Origin: Magnolia sinica
Lineage: Eukaryota > Streptophyta > Magnoliopsida > Magnoliales > Magnoliaceae
Direction: 5' to 3'
DNA: 64,000 nucleotides
Assembly: GCF_029962835.1 (NCBI RefSeq)
Contig: NC_080588.1
Span: forward strand, 67,314,501-67,378,500
Part shown: piece by piece, positions 1 through 12,300 of the stretch
Layout of the letters: every line of letters begins with the position of its first letter
Numbering within the stretch: the stretch's first letter is position 1
Notes under the pieces: model-generated
What the model saw: only the letters and a program-made list of their open reading frames with translations
The model's database searches: none
What the model was told of the DNA's origin: nothing
Made by a program: the position numbers and the translations under genes

Positions 1-997
1 TTTGATGGTGAACATGTGGGTGTTTGGTTTCTAGCTCTTCTTACCACTTATGAATTAGGTAAGGAATGATCGGCTAAGCTCCGTGAAGGAACCAATGGAG
101 TTGGGTTTGAGCTGGTGGTACCAAATCCGAGTGGATCCCATGAGTGTGATTGAGAATCCTCTACACATCATCGCATCCGTCGCTGTCTGGATTTGCATCC
201 ATGAATGATAAGCCTTCACATGTTCAGATGGGTCACTGGACCCAGAGTATTGGATGACGGAAGGTATCCGGAACCTCTATGGCATCACCTCGCTCATGAT
301 TGTTGAGGTGAAGGGAGGCTCGGTCTCTTTCATTATTACCTGAATGGCAGTGGAAACTGATGACGACTGCTGCTTCTTTTCTAGTGTCAGAATTTTGTTG
401 TTGAGCTCCACGAACCGTGTTTCCCAATGATCTTTATTTTCAGCTACTATCTTTTGGGTGTCTTCTATTTCAAGAGTTCTCCTTCCCCTCCTCCTTTCCA
501 ACTCATGGTGGAGATCTGTTGGTGCCAAGGTCGAGGTGATTGAGGCATTCGTTAGAGCTCGAGTCGCTGTGTTTGAAGCTGAAACTCGAATTTGAGTCAG
601 GGGAGGGTTCTGAACCGAAGCTGGCGCCCGAGCAAGTTGACGTTGGGGCTCTTCGGGTCTCATACTCCTCGGCATGCAATGGGCTTCCACAACCGAGCCA
701 GCCGGTTCAGGAACATGGTTTTCCTAAGTAAGATGTGGTTGCGACTCTCGTCGCTGCTTCATCTGGTTAATTTCATCGCGCAGGGCTTGTATCTCGCTCT
801 GCATAGCTCGATACTTGCTTGCCCGATTGTGAGAATGCTGAGAAGGCCTTGGAGTTGATTTAATGTGAAGTAGTGAAGAGGAACGGGTCTGATCATTTTG
901 CTCCGGTTCCTTAGCTACTACTTTCTTCTTTCCTCTTGCCATTATGCTTTAGAATAGGAACATGACCTTTCGTATCAGATTCCCACAGACGATGCCA
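1..997 (-). mobile_element. Ty3/gypsy-type LTR retrotransposon, gag-side interior
   Basis: Read on the minus strand, this stretch encodes a lysine-rich N-terminus (MARGKKKVVAKEPEQ), then a coiled-coil-like segment and a PPFTSTIM motif typical of plant Ty3/gypsy gag leaders. It runs off the left edge of the window. Next to the adjoining LTR, at about 978-997 on the minus strand, is a primer-binding-like segment starting TGGCATCGTCTGTGGGAATC. The visible gag region is not one continuous frame, so the copy looks broken at least once. It is a fossil. The rest of the element (pol and the other LTR) lies outside the window. Confidence 0.65.
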
Positions 998-1001
998 TAA
1001 A

Positions 1002-1939
1002 TGTTGATGACTAATCTGGATGACTCCCCACTCCGAATTACAAACTCCGAACCACTTCAATGTCTCGAACCTGCACACTTGCAATAAGCAAAGGAGACCC
1101 TGGTCTAAGCAGGGGACCCTTCGATGCCTAAGTCAGGTCAAGGGAATCTGGGTCTAAGTTCGGGAGTAGTAGGAGAGTGCAAGATGTTGCGTACCTATAG
1201 CAATGGAGTCTCATTGTATTTATACCTGACTATCGGACGGTCTGGGTTTGTTAATCTCGGCACGATTCGCTCAATCAGTGGGATTCTATGATCGTGGAGA
1301 TATTGTCCGTAATCCAGGGATCGTGTAGCGTATCATGCGTATCTGCGGGCGAAACAATCGGTCGTGTCTGCTTAAGGTAGTTTCTTAGTTTAGCGCATGG
1401 AGCGTCCACATCCAATCCCGACCTCGACTCGGGATCTCGGGCTAAAGAGGTCCTAACTTTGAGCCTCGGACCTAGATCAACAAACACATGGGCTTTTGCC
1501 ATTGAGTTATTCCAACGGAGACTGCGTCCTGAGTCCGAACCAAGCTCCGGCCTGGGCTCATGGTGGACTCGGCCTTACTTATCTGTCGAATATTCCAGAA
1601 ATCTGCACTTCGAGCTTCGAGGTGGGCGGCGGACCTGTCCTGTCGAGTTAAGTTTTCCCGTAACGGGTGACATAGATGTGAGTGGTCGAGCTATCCATTT
1701 CTGGTCGGACAATAGTGGGACGGCCTGAAGTCTTCGGTCTGAGCTTCACACCGACTGTCTCGGTCTTAGATCACTCCGAACCGACTACCTGCCTCGGAGC
1801 AGGAGCGCGACTGTGACCGAGCCGGGAATCTTCCTTCCCTTCAGTAGTATTTATCATTTTAGATTGACTTTTATGTGTCCGATCGGATTAAGGAGATGTC
1901 GGTCCTCGGAATTGAAGGGGCTCGGATCTTCCCATAACA
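1002..1939 (-). repeat. LTR of the gypsy-type element
   Basis: The 938-bp block begins TGTTGATGACTAATC and ends CTTCCCATAACA, giving the TGTT...AACA ends of an LTR. It directly abuts the primer-binding-like site on its left. Because gag reads leftwards, this is the 5' LTR of a minus-strand copy. The partner LTR is outside the window, so insertion age cannot be judged here. Confidence 0.7.
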
Positions 1940-1949
1940 CCATCCATTC

Positions 1950-2210
1950 CTTTTTCTCATATCATGTTAAAGTATGGGCCAAAAATTGAGGCAGATCCAA
2001 CCCTCAAGTGGGCCACACCAATTAATAAGCTTGGAATGCACTAAATGCACAAGTACTAAAGGCAAGAGTCATCTCTAGCGTGGTCCACTAGAACGTTAGA
2101 TTTATCTATTTTCAACCCCATATATCTTAGCATGATATGAGAAAAGGGATAGATTGCGTGGATAAACAAATACATTTATGGTGGGCCCCACGCAGATTCG
2201 ATCAGACGAG
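1950..2210. repeat. Degraded family A foldback repeat
   Basis: It contains TGAGGCAGATCCAA followed by GTGGGCCACACC. About 130 bp on it has the mirrored TGGTCCACTAGAAC and GGTGGGCCCCACG motifs. This is the half-and-mirrored-half layout seen in better copies at 5636-6165 and 19858-20265. The copy is short and diverged. Confidence 0.5.
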
Positions 2211-2239
2211 GTCGGACACAATCTACTTCCCTCAATAAG

Positions 2240-2500
2240 TAAGCCTTAATCAATGGCACAATATCTAATACATGTTTTGGCCTCTCAGTCCATGCCCTAA
2301 TCAATGGCCCCGATTTCTTGATCCACTTTGTTAATCCTGGGATCAAAGTCAAGCTGACCCACTAAGTGACATGGTCCATATCTAACCGATGGTTTGGAAC
2401 TGTATTAGTAAGAGATGGTTTGATTTTGTGGCATAGAAATTACTCGCGATAGCTGCGGGAGCTGATTCAATCAGGTCAAGGCTGACTGAGTTCGATCAAG
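2240..2500. other. No gene seen; diverged repeat debris
   Basis: No open frame, splice-bounded exon or recognisable domain was seen. Short phrases such as ATGGTCCATATCTAACC resemble fragments of the surrounding foldback repeats, but no element borders could be found. Confidence 0.4.
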
Positions 2501-2504
2501 CCAT

Positions 2505-2640
2505 GGCCGTAGGACCCACCTTGATGTATATGTTTTACATCTACGCTATCCATCCATTTTTTTAGATCATTTTAGAATGTGAGACCATAAATGAAGTATG
2601 TTATCGCTGAATTTTGGCCAACAGATACGATTAATGTAGA
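2505..2640 (+). repeat. Family A foldback repeat, left half only
   Basis: GGACCCACCTTGATGTATAT is followed by CTATCCATCCATTTTTTTAG and ATCATTTTAGAATGTGAG. This matches the left arm of the 5690-6110 copy. The mirrored right arm is missing, so this is a half element. Confidence 0.55.
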
Positions 2641-2689
2641 AGTATGCCCTCTGATGGACTTATAAAGGACATGAGAGATGTAGATAACG

Positions 2690-3405
<716 letters not shown>

Positions 3406-3408
3406 TTA

Positions 3409-4642
3409 GATATTGAACACTTTAGTAATCAAAAGGCTACTGAAGTGATGTAGCAAAACCTAATTGGTTAGATACCAACAGTCTTTCCTTTTATAATGAA
3501 TGCTCATTTAGTTGAAACTTCGTTAGAAATCTTCCACCGTTTGGTTGTACACTTACTCGACCCGGAGTGCACCTAATCCGCTCTCACCCTGTATACAAAG
3601 CTCAGGTGGCCCTATAAAGGTATCAATCAAACAATTCAAGGAATACCCAAATCCTGATGATTACGTTAATAGGTTCAATGACAAAAAAACATTACGATGG
3701 CTCTATAAAGGTTTCAATCACTAGTTGTCATTAACTCCACTATTTCATGTGGTGTGGTCCACTTGAACTTCGGATTTGCTTTATTTTTGGGTTCATGACT
3801 TAAAATGAGATGGAAAAACGGATAGACAGTGTGGATATAAAACACATTCATCACGTTGGGCCCACAGCGCCCAGCTCATCAAAACACCGACAACACAACC
3901 TAATCCGTGACCCTTATAACATTACACACGTGATGTATGGGCCTCTCCAGTTGTTGGAACCCTACTTGTAGATAAAGACTTTGATAGTCTAGCAGAGTTG
4001 GATGGTTCATACGTAGGCACCAAGGAATTGTACACCTGACATACAAGTAATTAAAATTAAACCGTCAAATTATGTGCACCCCAGTTTAGATGGTTCGTAA
4101 ATTTAAAGTTACACACACTGATTTGATCTTTTAACTAGCTTGTCAGAGGACTTCTCGTGGATAGTCAAAATGAGAAAATATTAATGGTGTGGATCATGGG
4201 AGGAAGAAGCATTATCACATGCCACAAGAAAGGAAAAAAAAAAAGTGAAGAGGAGATGCCCACCGTTGGTTTATGTGAGGGGCTCATTATGTTGTTTAGA
4301 CATCATTGCACCCGTTCATTATGTGGGTCTCATGTGGATGAAGGACCAATTCGAAAATTAGGAAATTTTATAATTCAGGTGAGCCACACTACATGATTTA
4401 GTAGATTGCATGATTTTACGGTTTCTATTAGCGTAGCCCACCTGAGCTTTGAATCTGGAGCGTGAGCGGATTAGGTGCACATCAGGTCCAGTTCATGCAC
4501 AGTCAAACGATGAAAAATTTCTAATGAAACCCCAACCAAAAGAACATTCATTGTAAAAGAAAAGACGGTTGGTATTCAACCAATCAGATTTTACCATGTC
4601 ACTTTAATAATCTTTTAGCTACTCAAGTGTTCAGTATTTAAT
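3409..4642. mobile_element. 1.2-kb DNA element with about 200-bp terminal inverted repeats
   Basis: The left arm (about 3409-3610) begins AGATATTGAACACTTTAG and runs to GTGCACCTAATCCGCTC and AAAGCTCAGGTGG. The right arm (about 4432-4642) is its reverse complement in the same order, ending CAAGTGTTCAGTATTTAATC. Matching stretches include GTGCACCTAATCCGCTC, TTAGAAATYTTYCA and CTTTYCTTTTAYAATGAATG. The interior holds a family A right half (about 3740-3880) and no recognisable transposase. Long arms without coding capacity suggest a non-autonomous Mutator-like or foldback element. Superfamily is not established because no target duplication could be fixed. Confidence 0.7.
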
Positions 4643-4859
4643 CCGTGGACTGCTCGTATGAGGACCAATTCAGTTTCCCACAACAAAGCTGTTCCAAATC
4701 TTTTATATACTATAATAAAGAAAACAACAGTGATTGACAATTAAATTTTTTTTAAGCTATCGAGTTTTGGATCAAATAATATTTGTATTTTATCTTCATC
4801 CAGGTCAACGAGTTGAATGGCAAATAAAAATTACAATGGGCCTTAAGAAATTTGTAATA

Positions 4860-5030
4860 GTAAGCCTTCAATGGTTATTGTTTACAAGGGTGTGGTTCAC
4901 CTGAAATTTGGATATGCTTCATTTTTTAGCCTGCTTTTTAAAATGAGTCTGAAAAAACAAGATGGCAGGCATGGATACACAATACATGAATCAACTTAGG
5001 CCCCGACCTCACCCAATCCGCTTTCGTTAG
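4860..5030 (+). repeat. Family A foldback repeat, right half
   Basis: GGTGTGGTTCACCTGAAATT, ATGCTTCATTTTTTAGCC and a diverged ATGGCAGGCATGGATAC follow the right-arm order of family A. It ends near CACCCAATCCGCTTTCG, immediately left of the next copy. Confidence 0.5.
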
Positions 5031-5045
5031 CGCACAAAAGGACAG

Positions 5046-5580
5046 AAAAAAGGTCCCCGATTGGGCAATACGCCGCCTGACGTATGGACGCAGGTTGAGT
5101 AGCGAGACACGCTACGGAAGTGACGTCCCCAAGTTCTGTGGACCCATTATGATGCATGTGTCGTATCCACAACGTCCATATTATTTCAAGGCATGACCTA
5201 GAGGACGAGTAAGATACAAAGCTTTAGTGGACCCCACCACAGAAAACAGCAGGAAGATTGATGCCTACCGTTGAAACCTTCCTAAGGCCCACCAGGATGT
5301 TCTTTCGAAATCCAACCTGTTCAAAAGTTTTAAAAAAAATACAACAAAGGGAAAACACATATATCAGCTTGATCGAAAACTTCCGTGGCCTTTCGAAGTT
5401 TTCAACGGTGGTGTCACTCTCTCCACTGTTTTCTGTGGTGGGTCCACGAGAGCTTTGCACGTGACTCATTATTTGGGTATTACCTTAAAATGATCTCTCC
5501 AGATGGATGGGCCTAATGATGTCACTTCAGTGGCAGTCTTGCTACTCAACCTGTCATAGCCAATCCGCGCCCTGTATGTA
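5046..5580. repeat. Family A foldback element, full copy
   Basis: It starts near AAGGTCCCCGATTGGGCAAT and ends near GTCATAGCCAATCCGCGCCC, so the ends are inverted (GGATTGG/CCAATCC). Inside are the left arm (TGGACCCATTATGATGCATG), the central AGTGGACCCCACCACAG...GCCTACCGTTGAAACC segment and a mirrored arm with GGTGGGTCCACGAGAGC. No open frame of note is present. Confidence 0.6.
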
Positions 5581-5635
5581 TGGATTTTATGGCCCCCCAA
5601 TGAATCCGCTAACGTCAGAAACCGATAGAAAAAGG

Positions 5636-6165
5636 GTCGCGGATTGGTTGCTACCCCCGCCTGGCTTGGGCTCGGCACAGACAGGGCTCTGAGGGTCCCA
5701 CCATGATGTATGGATTTTATCCAAACCGTCCATCCATTTCTCCGTATCATTTTAGATTATAAAACGTAAAAAGTTGGTCATATCCAAGGTTCAAGTGGTC
5801 CACACAGTGGATATTAAAATCTTACCGTTGAAAACTTCTTGGAGGCCACGAAGTTTTGGATTAAGATGATATATTTGTTTTCCCTTCATCCAGCTCTCTT
5901 TTACCTTATGAAATGTTTGATGGCAAATAAGCATCACCTTGGGCCACAGGAAGGTTTCAATGGTGGGCGTCGTTTTCACTGCTGCTTCCTGCGGTGTGGT
6001 CCTTTTGAGTTTTAATCCTCCTCATTTTTGGGATTATACTGTTAAATGATATGAAAAAATAGATGGACGGTGTGGATGAAACCCATACATCACGGTGGGC
6101 CCCTCAGATCCCTGCATGTGCTGTGCTCTGGACAGGCGGGGGTAGTACCCAATCCGCGTCCCTTA
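5636..6165. repeat. Family A foldback element, best-defined upstream copy
   Basis: Terminal inverted segments are GCGGATTGGTTGCTACCCCC at the left and GGGGGTAGTACCCAATCCGC at the right. Inner arms are CCACCATGATGTATGGATTT...CGTCCATCCATTTCT and, mirrored, ATAGATGGACGGTGTGGAT...CATCACGGTGGGCCC. It is about 530 bp, the same size as the neighbouring copy at 5046-5580, and lies 180 bp upstream of the CLT start codon. It may therefore sit in that gene's promoter. Confidence 0.65.
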
Positions 6166-6346
6166 AAACGTGAAAAATGTTCTTCTCGACGAGGGTTTCC
6201 TCCCTCCTCTCCACGTGCGATGCACGTGACATAACCAGCGGATACAACAGTATTCGCCATGAAGGTCGCAGAACTACCTCCTCCCACTCTTATCTCCCCC
6301 TCGCCCAAAATCCGAAACACAAAAGACGAAAATAACCCCCATTTTG

Positions 6347-9300
6347 ATGGCATTTACATCCCTACCCCTCCATTTCAAGCCATCCCACTCTCTCCACATC
6401 TACAAAACCATTCATGGCATCCAATCCCCATCCATGTTCGCCATCCCATTCCCTCAAAACCCTAGATTCTCCACCCTTTCTTCAAGTTCACCCTCCATTG
6501 CCTGCAAATTTACAGCTTCTGACACTAAACCTTTCCTCCGACAGCTGCGTCTTCCACGAAAACCCGTAGTCCGAACCTGCGCTTCGAAGGAAGAATCTCA
6601 ACCTCCCGATGGCGAGGAACCTATCTCCGTCCGCAATGGGAAGATCGCCATTGCTTCTGCGATTACGATCGTTTTGGCAGTCGTGAATCGCGTTCTGTAC
6701 AAGCTCGCGCTTGTTCCGATGAAGGAGTATCCGTTCTTCATGGCCCAAGTCACGACTTTCGGGTAATAGTTTCTGAGGATTTCAATTTCTCTACACTTTC
6801 TTCTGTCAATCAATTTAAATTGCGATAGCTGATTCGCAGCGTAGTTAAAACTGGTCAGGGTTGGAATGGATAACCAGACCCAAGATTTGATTACATTCAT
6901 TTTAAGTTCAATTTGAAATGGAAAGCATTGGAATAGTATCAAGAGAACTAACATTTCCGATTGGAGAAGTTTTCCGTCCATTCTTTTCTACTGCATTTCA
7001 ACTCAATTTAAAACTATTGCATCCAAGTCGATTGTAAACTTTATAGCAATTTGGAACCTAGCTGCTCAATATGAATGAATGCCAATGACGGCAGTCACAA
7101 TTTTGGTCACTTCAACTTCATTGGACCCATTATTGTAATATGATGCGATTGTGAATGCAAATGAGGCCACTTGGCCAGTTTGGGTAGGCATCCAGAGTCG
7201 CATTTAACTGTTCCAATGCCCAAGAATCATCATCATCATCTAAGCCTTATTTCAACTAATTGGGCTCGGCTATGCAAATTTTGTTCTACCACTCCACTGC
7301 ATCAGGGGCCTCAAGTCTTTTCTCACTACCTCCACCCACATCCTTTCTGACCTTCCCCAAATCATAATCATCTGAGCCTTATTTCAACTAATTGGGGTCA
7401 GCTATGCAAATTTTGTTCTACCAATCCATTATATCAATGGCCATAACTTCAGTTAGACTAGGTCCTCAAGTCTTCTCGTTCTACCTCCACTCGCATCCTT
7501 TTTGTCCTTCCCCTTACCATTTTTTAGAGCCTTCAATTTGCACCAACTCACTCCTTCTAACCGGCGTAGTTCTTGGTCTACATTGCACATGAGCAAACCA
7601 TCCAAGTCTACTTTCCCTAATCTCAGTATCAATTTGTGCTACTCCTAAGTTTCCTCAAATTGATGCTTTTCTATTTCTATCCTTCCTCCTCTTTGCCACT
7701 CACCCATCTCAACATCCTCATTTCAGCTACACTCATTCTATGAACATGTTATTCCTCAACTCTGCAACATCCTATCCTAAAATACATGGCTGGTCTTATA
7801 GCTATCTTATAAGTTTCCCCTTAGTTATACATGATGATCACATAAAACTCCAGAGGCACATCTCCACTTCTTCCACCCAACTTGAATTCTAGGGCAACAT
7901 CTTCTCAATCCCTCCATTCTCAAGAGTTATCGACCCATAATATCGAAATTGGTCATTTTGGGATACTTCTTGCCCAACAATCCTAACTAATTTCTTTTTT
8001 CCACTCCTATGGCTATTAAAGTTGCACTTCCTTCCTATACTATGTTTTTTGTCCAACTAATTTTAAATCTCTAAGATTTTGAAGCATTTCTTCATACCTC
8101 TAGCTTTGTGTTTATGCTCTCCCCTGTCCTATGAATCAAAACTATGTCAACTGTAAATAACATACACCATGGGATCTCTTCTTACAAATGCCTCATTAAC
8201 TCGTTTATAACCAATGGAATAAGGGCTTAATGCCGACCCCTGGTGCAAGCATGCAGTCATTGGGAATTCACCCGTTTATCCAACGATGGTCCTCACATTT
8301 ATTAGCACTCTCTAATATATATCCTTAATCATCTTGATATACCCTCTTAAAAATCCTTTCTTTCCCAACACCTAGGATCCTATCATATGCCTTCTCCAAG
8401 TCCACAGAGACGATGTGGAGATCCTTCCTTTGCTCCCAATATTTCTCTATCAATTGTCTAAGTAGGAAAACAACTTCAATGGTAGATCCCGTTGGCATGG
8501 GACCAAACTGATTTTCTAATACGTCTCATGCCTTGGTCATTGCTCAGTCACTCTCTGCGAAAGTTTCATAGTATGGCTTATAAGTTTAATACCCTGATAA
8601 TTAGTGTAGCTTTGTATGTCTCCTTTGTCGTTATAAATAGGTACCACAATACTTTTTCTCCATTCGTTAGGTGTTTTCTTTAATCTTACAATCTTGTTGG
8701 ACAACTTTGTCAACCAAAAAAACCCAATATCTCCCATGCACCTCCAAACCTCATCCGGTATACCATCTGGTTTGAGGGTGTTTTCATCTTTCTTAAAGGT
8801 TCTTTCACTTAAGATATCCTATTTCCCAAAGAATAGTGCTGAGAATTTTGGCACTTTTGGGAAATGAGCATTCAACTTTCGGAGTGAAACCAGCTAGAAA
8901 TGGCCATTGTGCGAAATGTGGGACCCAGCCAAAATTCACTCAGTGGCAATTTGTGCTCAATGCAAATTTAGTACTTTCCAACTTCCAAGACATTTGGTCT
9001 TAAGTTATTGATTGGGAAACTAATGCCCTGCCCCAAAAATCAGACCATTCCACTCATTAGGTCGGCCACACTGGCACAAGAAAAATGGACGGTTAGAAAA
9101 AATGACGGAGTCTATATTCAACAAACACATGTGACCCATTTGACAAACATACCTTCTAGAATTTTTGCCCATGGCATGTTCGTGATCAGCCCACACTTGA
9201 GGAATGGCCTGGATCTGGTACATGTCTGCCATGTTGGAACATGTGCCCTGAATTGCCTCTTCAATGTTTCCCCACAGGTATCACCTTAGCAGTTCTTCCT

Positions 9301-12300
9301 AACTTCCATTTATAAAAAGAATCTCATTCTTTGAGATTACATTTTGCCCACGGAAAATGATTAATCTATTTTGGCCTCAGATATTCCATTATGGGGGACC
9401 CTATTCCTGTTCATCATACAATGGTGATGCTCAGTAGAATTCATGAGTTTATCATGTATGGCTGGGAAGATCGAAAGGAAAAAAGAGAAGCCTTGTGGTA
9501 CCTATCAATGCTTGTTTGTTTGTGGTCTGTTTGGAGGGAGCATAATAATAGAACTTTTTATACAAGCCAAATCGTAGAATGTTGTTTTTTAAATGACTAA
9601 GAATAGAACTGCAAGTTAAATGAGCTGGTAGAGACAATGTAGTGTGTGTGTGAGTGATCCAGGGTTCAATCCCCGGTAGTGTTTACCTTTCAAAAAAAAA
9701 AAAACCGCTAGTTGGACTTTGGGGCAAGAGGAATTTGCTGGATGTAACAGGGAATCAATCATTGCTGGGTGGGGTTTGCATTGTTGTTCTATCTCCAAAT
9801 GATATCTCATCTGTGTGTGTGTGTGTTTTTTTTTTTTTTTGACTTCTGATGTAAAAAGGTTACTGTTGCCTTTAAATAAAAAAAAAATCCACTGACAATT
9901 ACTGTTTTAGTCATTCTAGTGATGTTTGGTTTTTGAAGTGTTTCCTTGGAAAAGTTGCTTGTCATGCTCATGCATATGAATGTAGAGAATTAAATTCTCT
10001 TGAATCAAGTTTAACTATGTTAGCAAGTCTCTTTAATCAAGGAGTGATGTTTGAGTCTATTTAACCATTGAAGAGAGAGTTCAACTGGTCTATGGAGATG
10101 AAAACTCTCACTCATACATTGTAGATGAAGAGCTCATATTTCTTTGCAAAAAGAAAAAGAAAATTCTTTTTAAAAAAAATATACAAGAGCCCATATTTAC
10201 ACACACGCACATGTATCTATATATTTAGTGGGCTAATGGATGAGTGCAGCCCACACCTGTAATAACAGGTGCTAAAACACACACACACACACACACACAC
10301 ACAACACCCATGAGCCAGCCACGGGGTTTAAAGTATCATCCAAAACCAGTACATATTGCTTGATATGTACCAGTATTGCCCATGAATGATACACCCGAAT
10401 CAGCCCGATATGGGGCTATATGGGGCCATGCCATTGTTGAACGATACAATACCCAATACACTGATTTAAAGCCTTGCCCAGCAAAGAAAAGAATACTCCT
10501 AATGCTTGCATGAAGACACCTCATGCTGGCATAAGGCACCTCATTCTTGCATGGAACACCTCATGCTAGTTGGTGTTAATATTTAGCAATAACGCATGCT
10601 AGTTGGTGTTACAATTTAGCAATGATACAAGCAAGTTGCTGTTGCAATTTAGCAATTACACCAGCAAGTTTTGACACTTCTTGTTGCAGGTACGTGATAA
10701 TCTATTTTTCAATTCTTTACTTTCGAAATCGTGCCGGAGTCGTAACTAAAGAAATGCTAGATCTTCCAAAATCCAGTTTTATGTCCATTGGTATTCTAGA
10801 AGCCCTTGGAGTTGCTGCTGGGATGTCTGCTGGAGGTATGTTAAGAAACTTATATTGAAACAGCAACTTGGAAGGATTATTTGCTTGGCATAATTTATCA
10901 AAAATCATTTTTAGCTAGAAACTTTGGTGCTGCCTCAGGAGAAATGGATTTGCATATGCAAAGGGCACATAATGTTAAACTTTAAGGGGGGATTATATCA
11001 TCCTCGACCTGAGGATATGTAATTGCTAAATATCCTGAGTGTTGCATTTGTACAAGTGAGGCTGTTTCCTTGTTGATCCGGACAGTTGATCTGATGGGCC
11101 CCAGTATGATAGGACATGCCCCCAAAACCTCCCAGATTGGAAGATAGTAGCCTTCCGACCATGAGCCTTCTCTTTGCGGCATGATTAACCCAGTTGTATA
11201 AGTTTTCTTAACTGTTTAATTTCAGGCCCCCAATCGAATCAGGAGATTGTTTCATTAGGGGTACATTTGGGGCACTTGATTCCACCTTGGGTCCCATCAG
11301 ATTAATCGCCTAAACTACCAAGGCATGGCCCACTTGTGGATACTCAAAACTTCAGGTTAGTGTGCATATCCCCAGGCCATCGGAGGTCAAGGATCATATA
11401 TTCCTCACCTCTAAATTAATAATCCCTGGAATTTCTTAACATAACATCATCTCAATTAGTGCAAACATTGACACTGTTTGATGATAAGATCTCTTGCTTG
11501 ATTTAAGTGTTGTTTGCTTCCTGTTATGCATTTATCTTACTCTTATTTGATCATTAAGCCGACATCCTATGTAAGAATATAAAACCACAAGAAGTTGAAA
11601 TCATTTCAGGAAATAACCACCATATGCTAATTTTTGGTTTGTGTTCACAGCTATGCTTCCAGGACCAGCTATACCTATTTTATCTCAGGTGATGTTGATT
11701 TTGAGTGTATTAGATCAAGTAGTTGAACGTAAGGTCTCCACCAAACTGAAATTTGAATATTTACGCCTTTGACTCATTTTGTAGAAAACCAGAGCATCTG
11801 AATTTATCTATCATGTATTTGGACTGTTTATACCCAATAACAGGTACCTAAAATTAAAATAACTGGATTTGCAACCAAAGCTTGGGTTCCAACCTGTAGC
11901 TCAATGCTAGAAAGGTTGTGTTTCAACAGTGAGGTCTCAGGTTTAAGCTTAAAATAAAGGAAGGAACAGTTCGAGACTTCATGATCAGCTACTGGCCTGG
12001 AAACGAGTCATAACGCTGATGTGTTTGGATCATTTGAACAGTACTGGTCCTAAATTTGCCAGCACAATACCCAGATTAAGTGCAGCCCCCCCAGTGTTCG
12101 TTGTAGAACGGTGCATGCATTTTCCTGAGACTGCTTAAAAGCAGGTGCTGACTGATTGATGGTCATGTTAGTTGCTGCTTGAGATATTTATGTTCCTTTC
12201 TGTTTTGGACTGCTGTGCCATATTTCTCTTTTATTTGGGGCCTTTCTATTTGCACCCTTGTAATTGTTAGTTCCCACCCACAAGGTAATTTGGTCACTGC

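Noticed and set aside
6259-6465. 68-codon plus-strand frame starting before CLT
   Set aside because: Out of frame with CLT, low-complexity Pro/His/Ser content. It may at most be an upstream frame in the leader.
6488-6981. Minus-strand frames over CLT exon 1
   Set aside because: Shadows of the transit-peptide exon; the plus-strand frame splices in phase to nine further CLT exons.
9606-9703. tRNA gene
   Set aside because: A- and B-boxes are present, but no acceptor-stem pairing or anticodon arm can be drawn and a poly(A) tail follows, so SINE is the better call.
10565-10670. CRISPR-like array
   Set aside because: The 33-bp units are contiguous tandem copies without spacers, in a plant intron.
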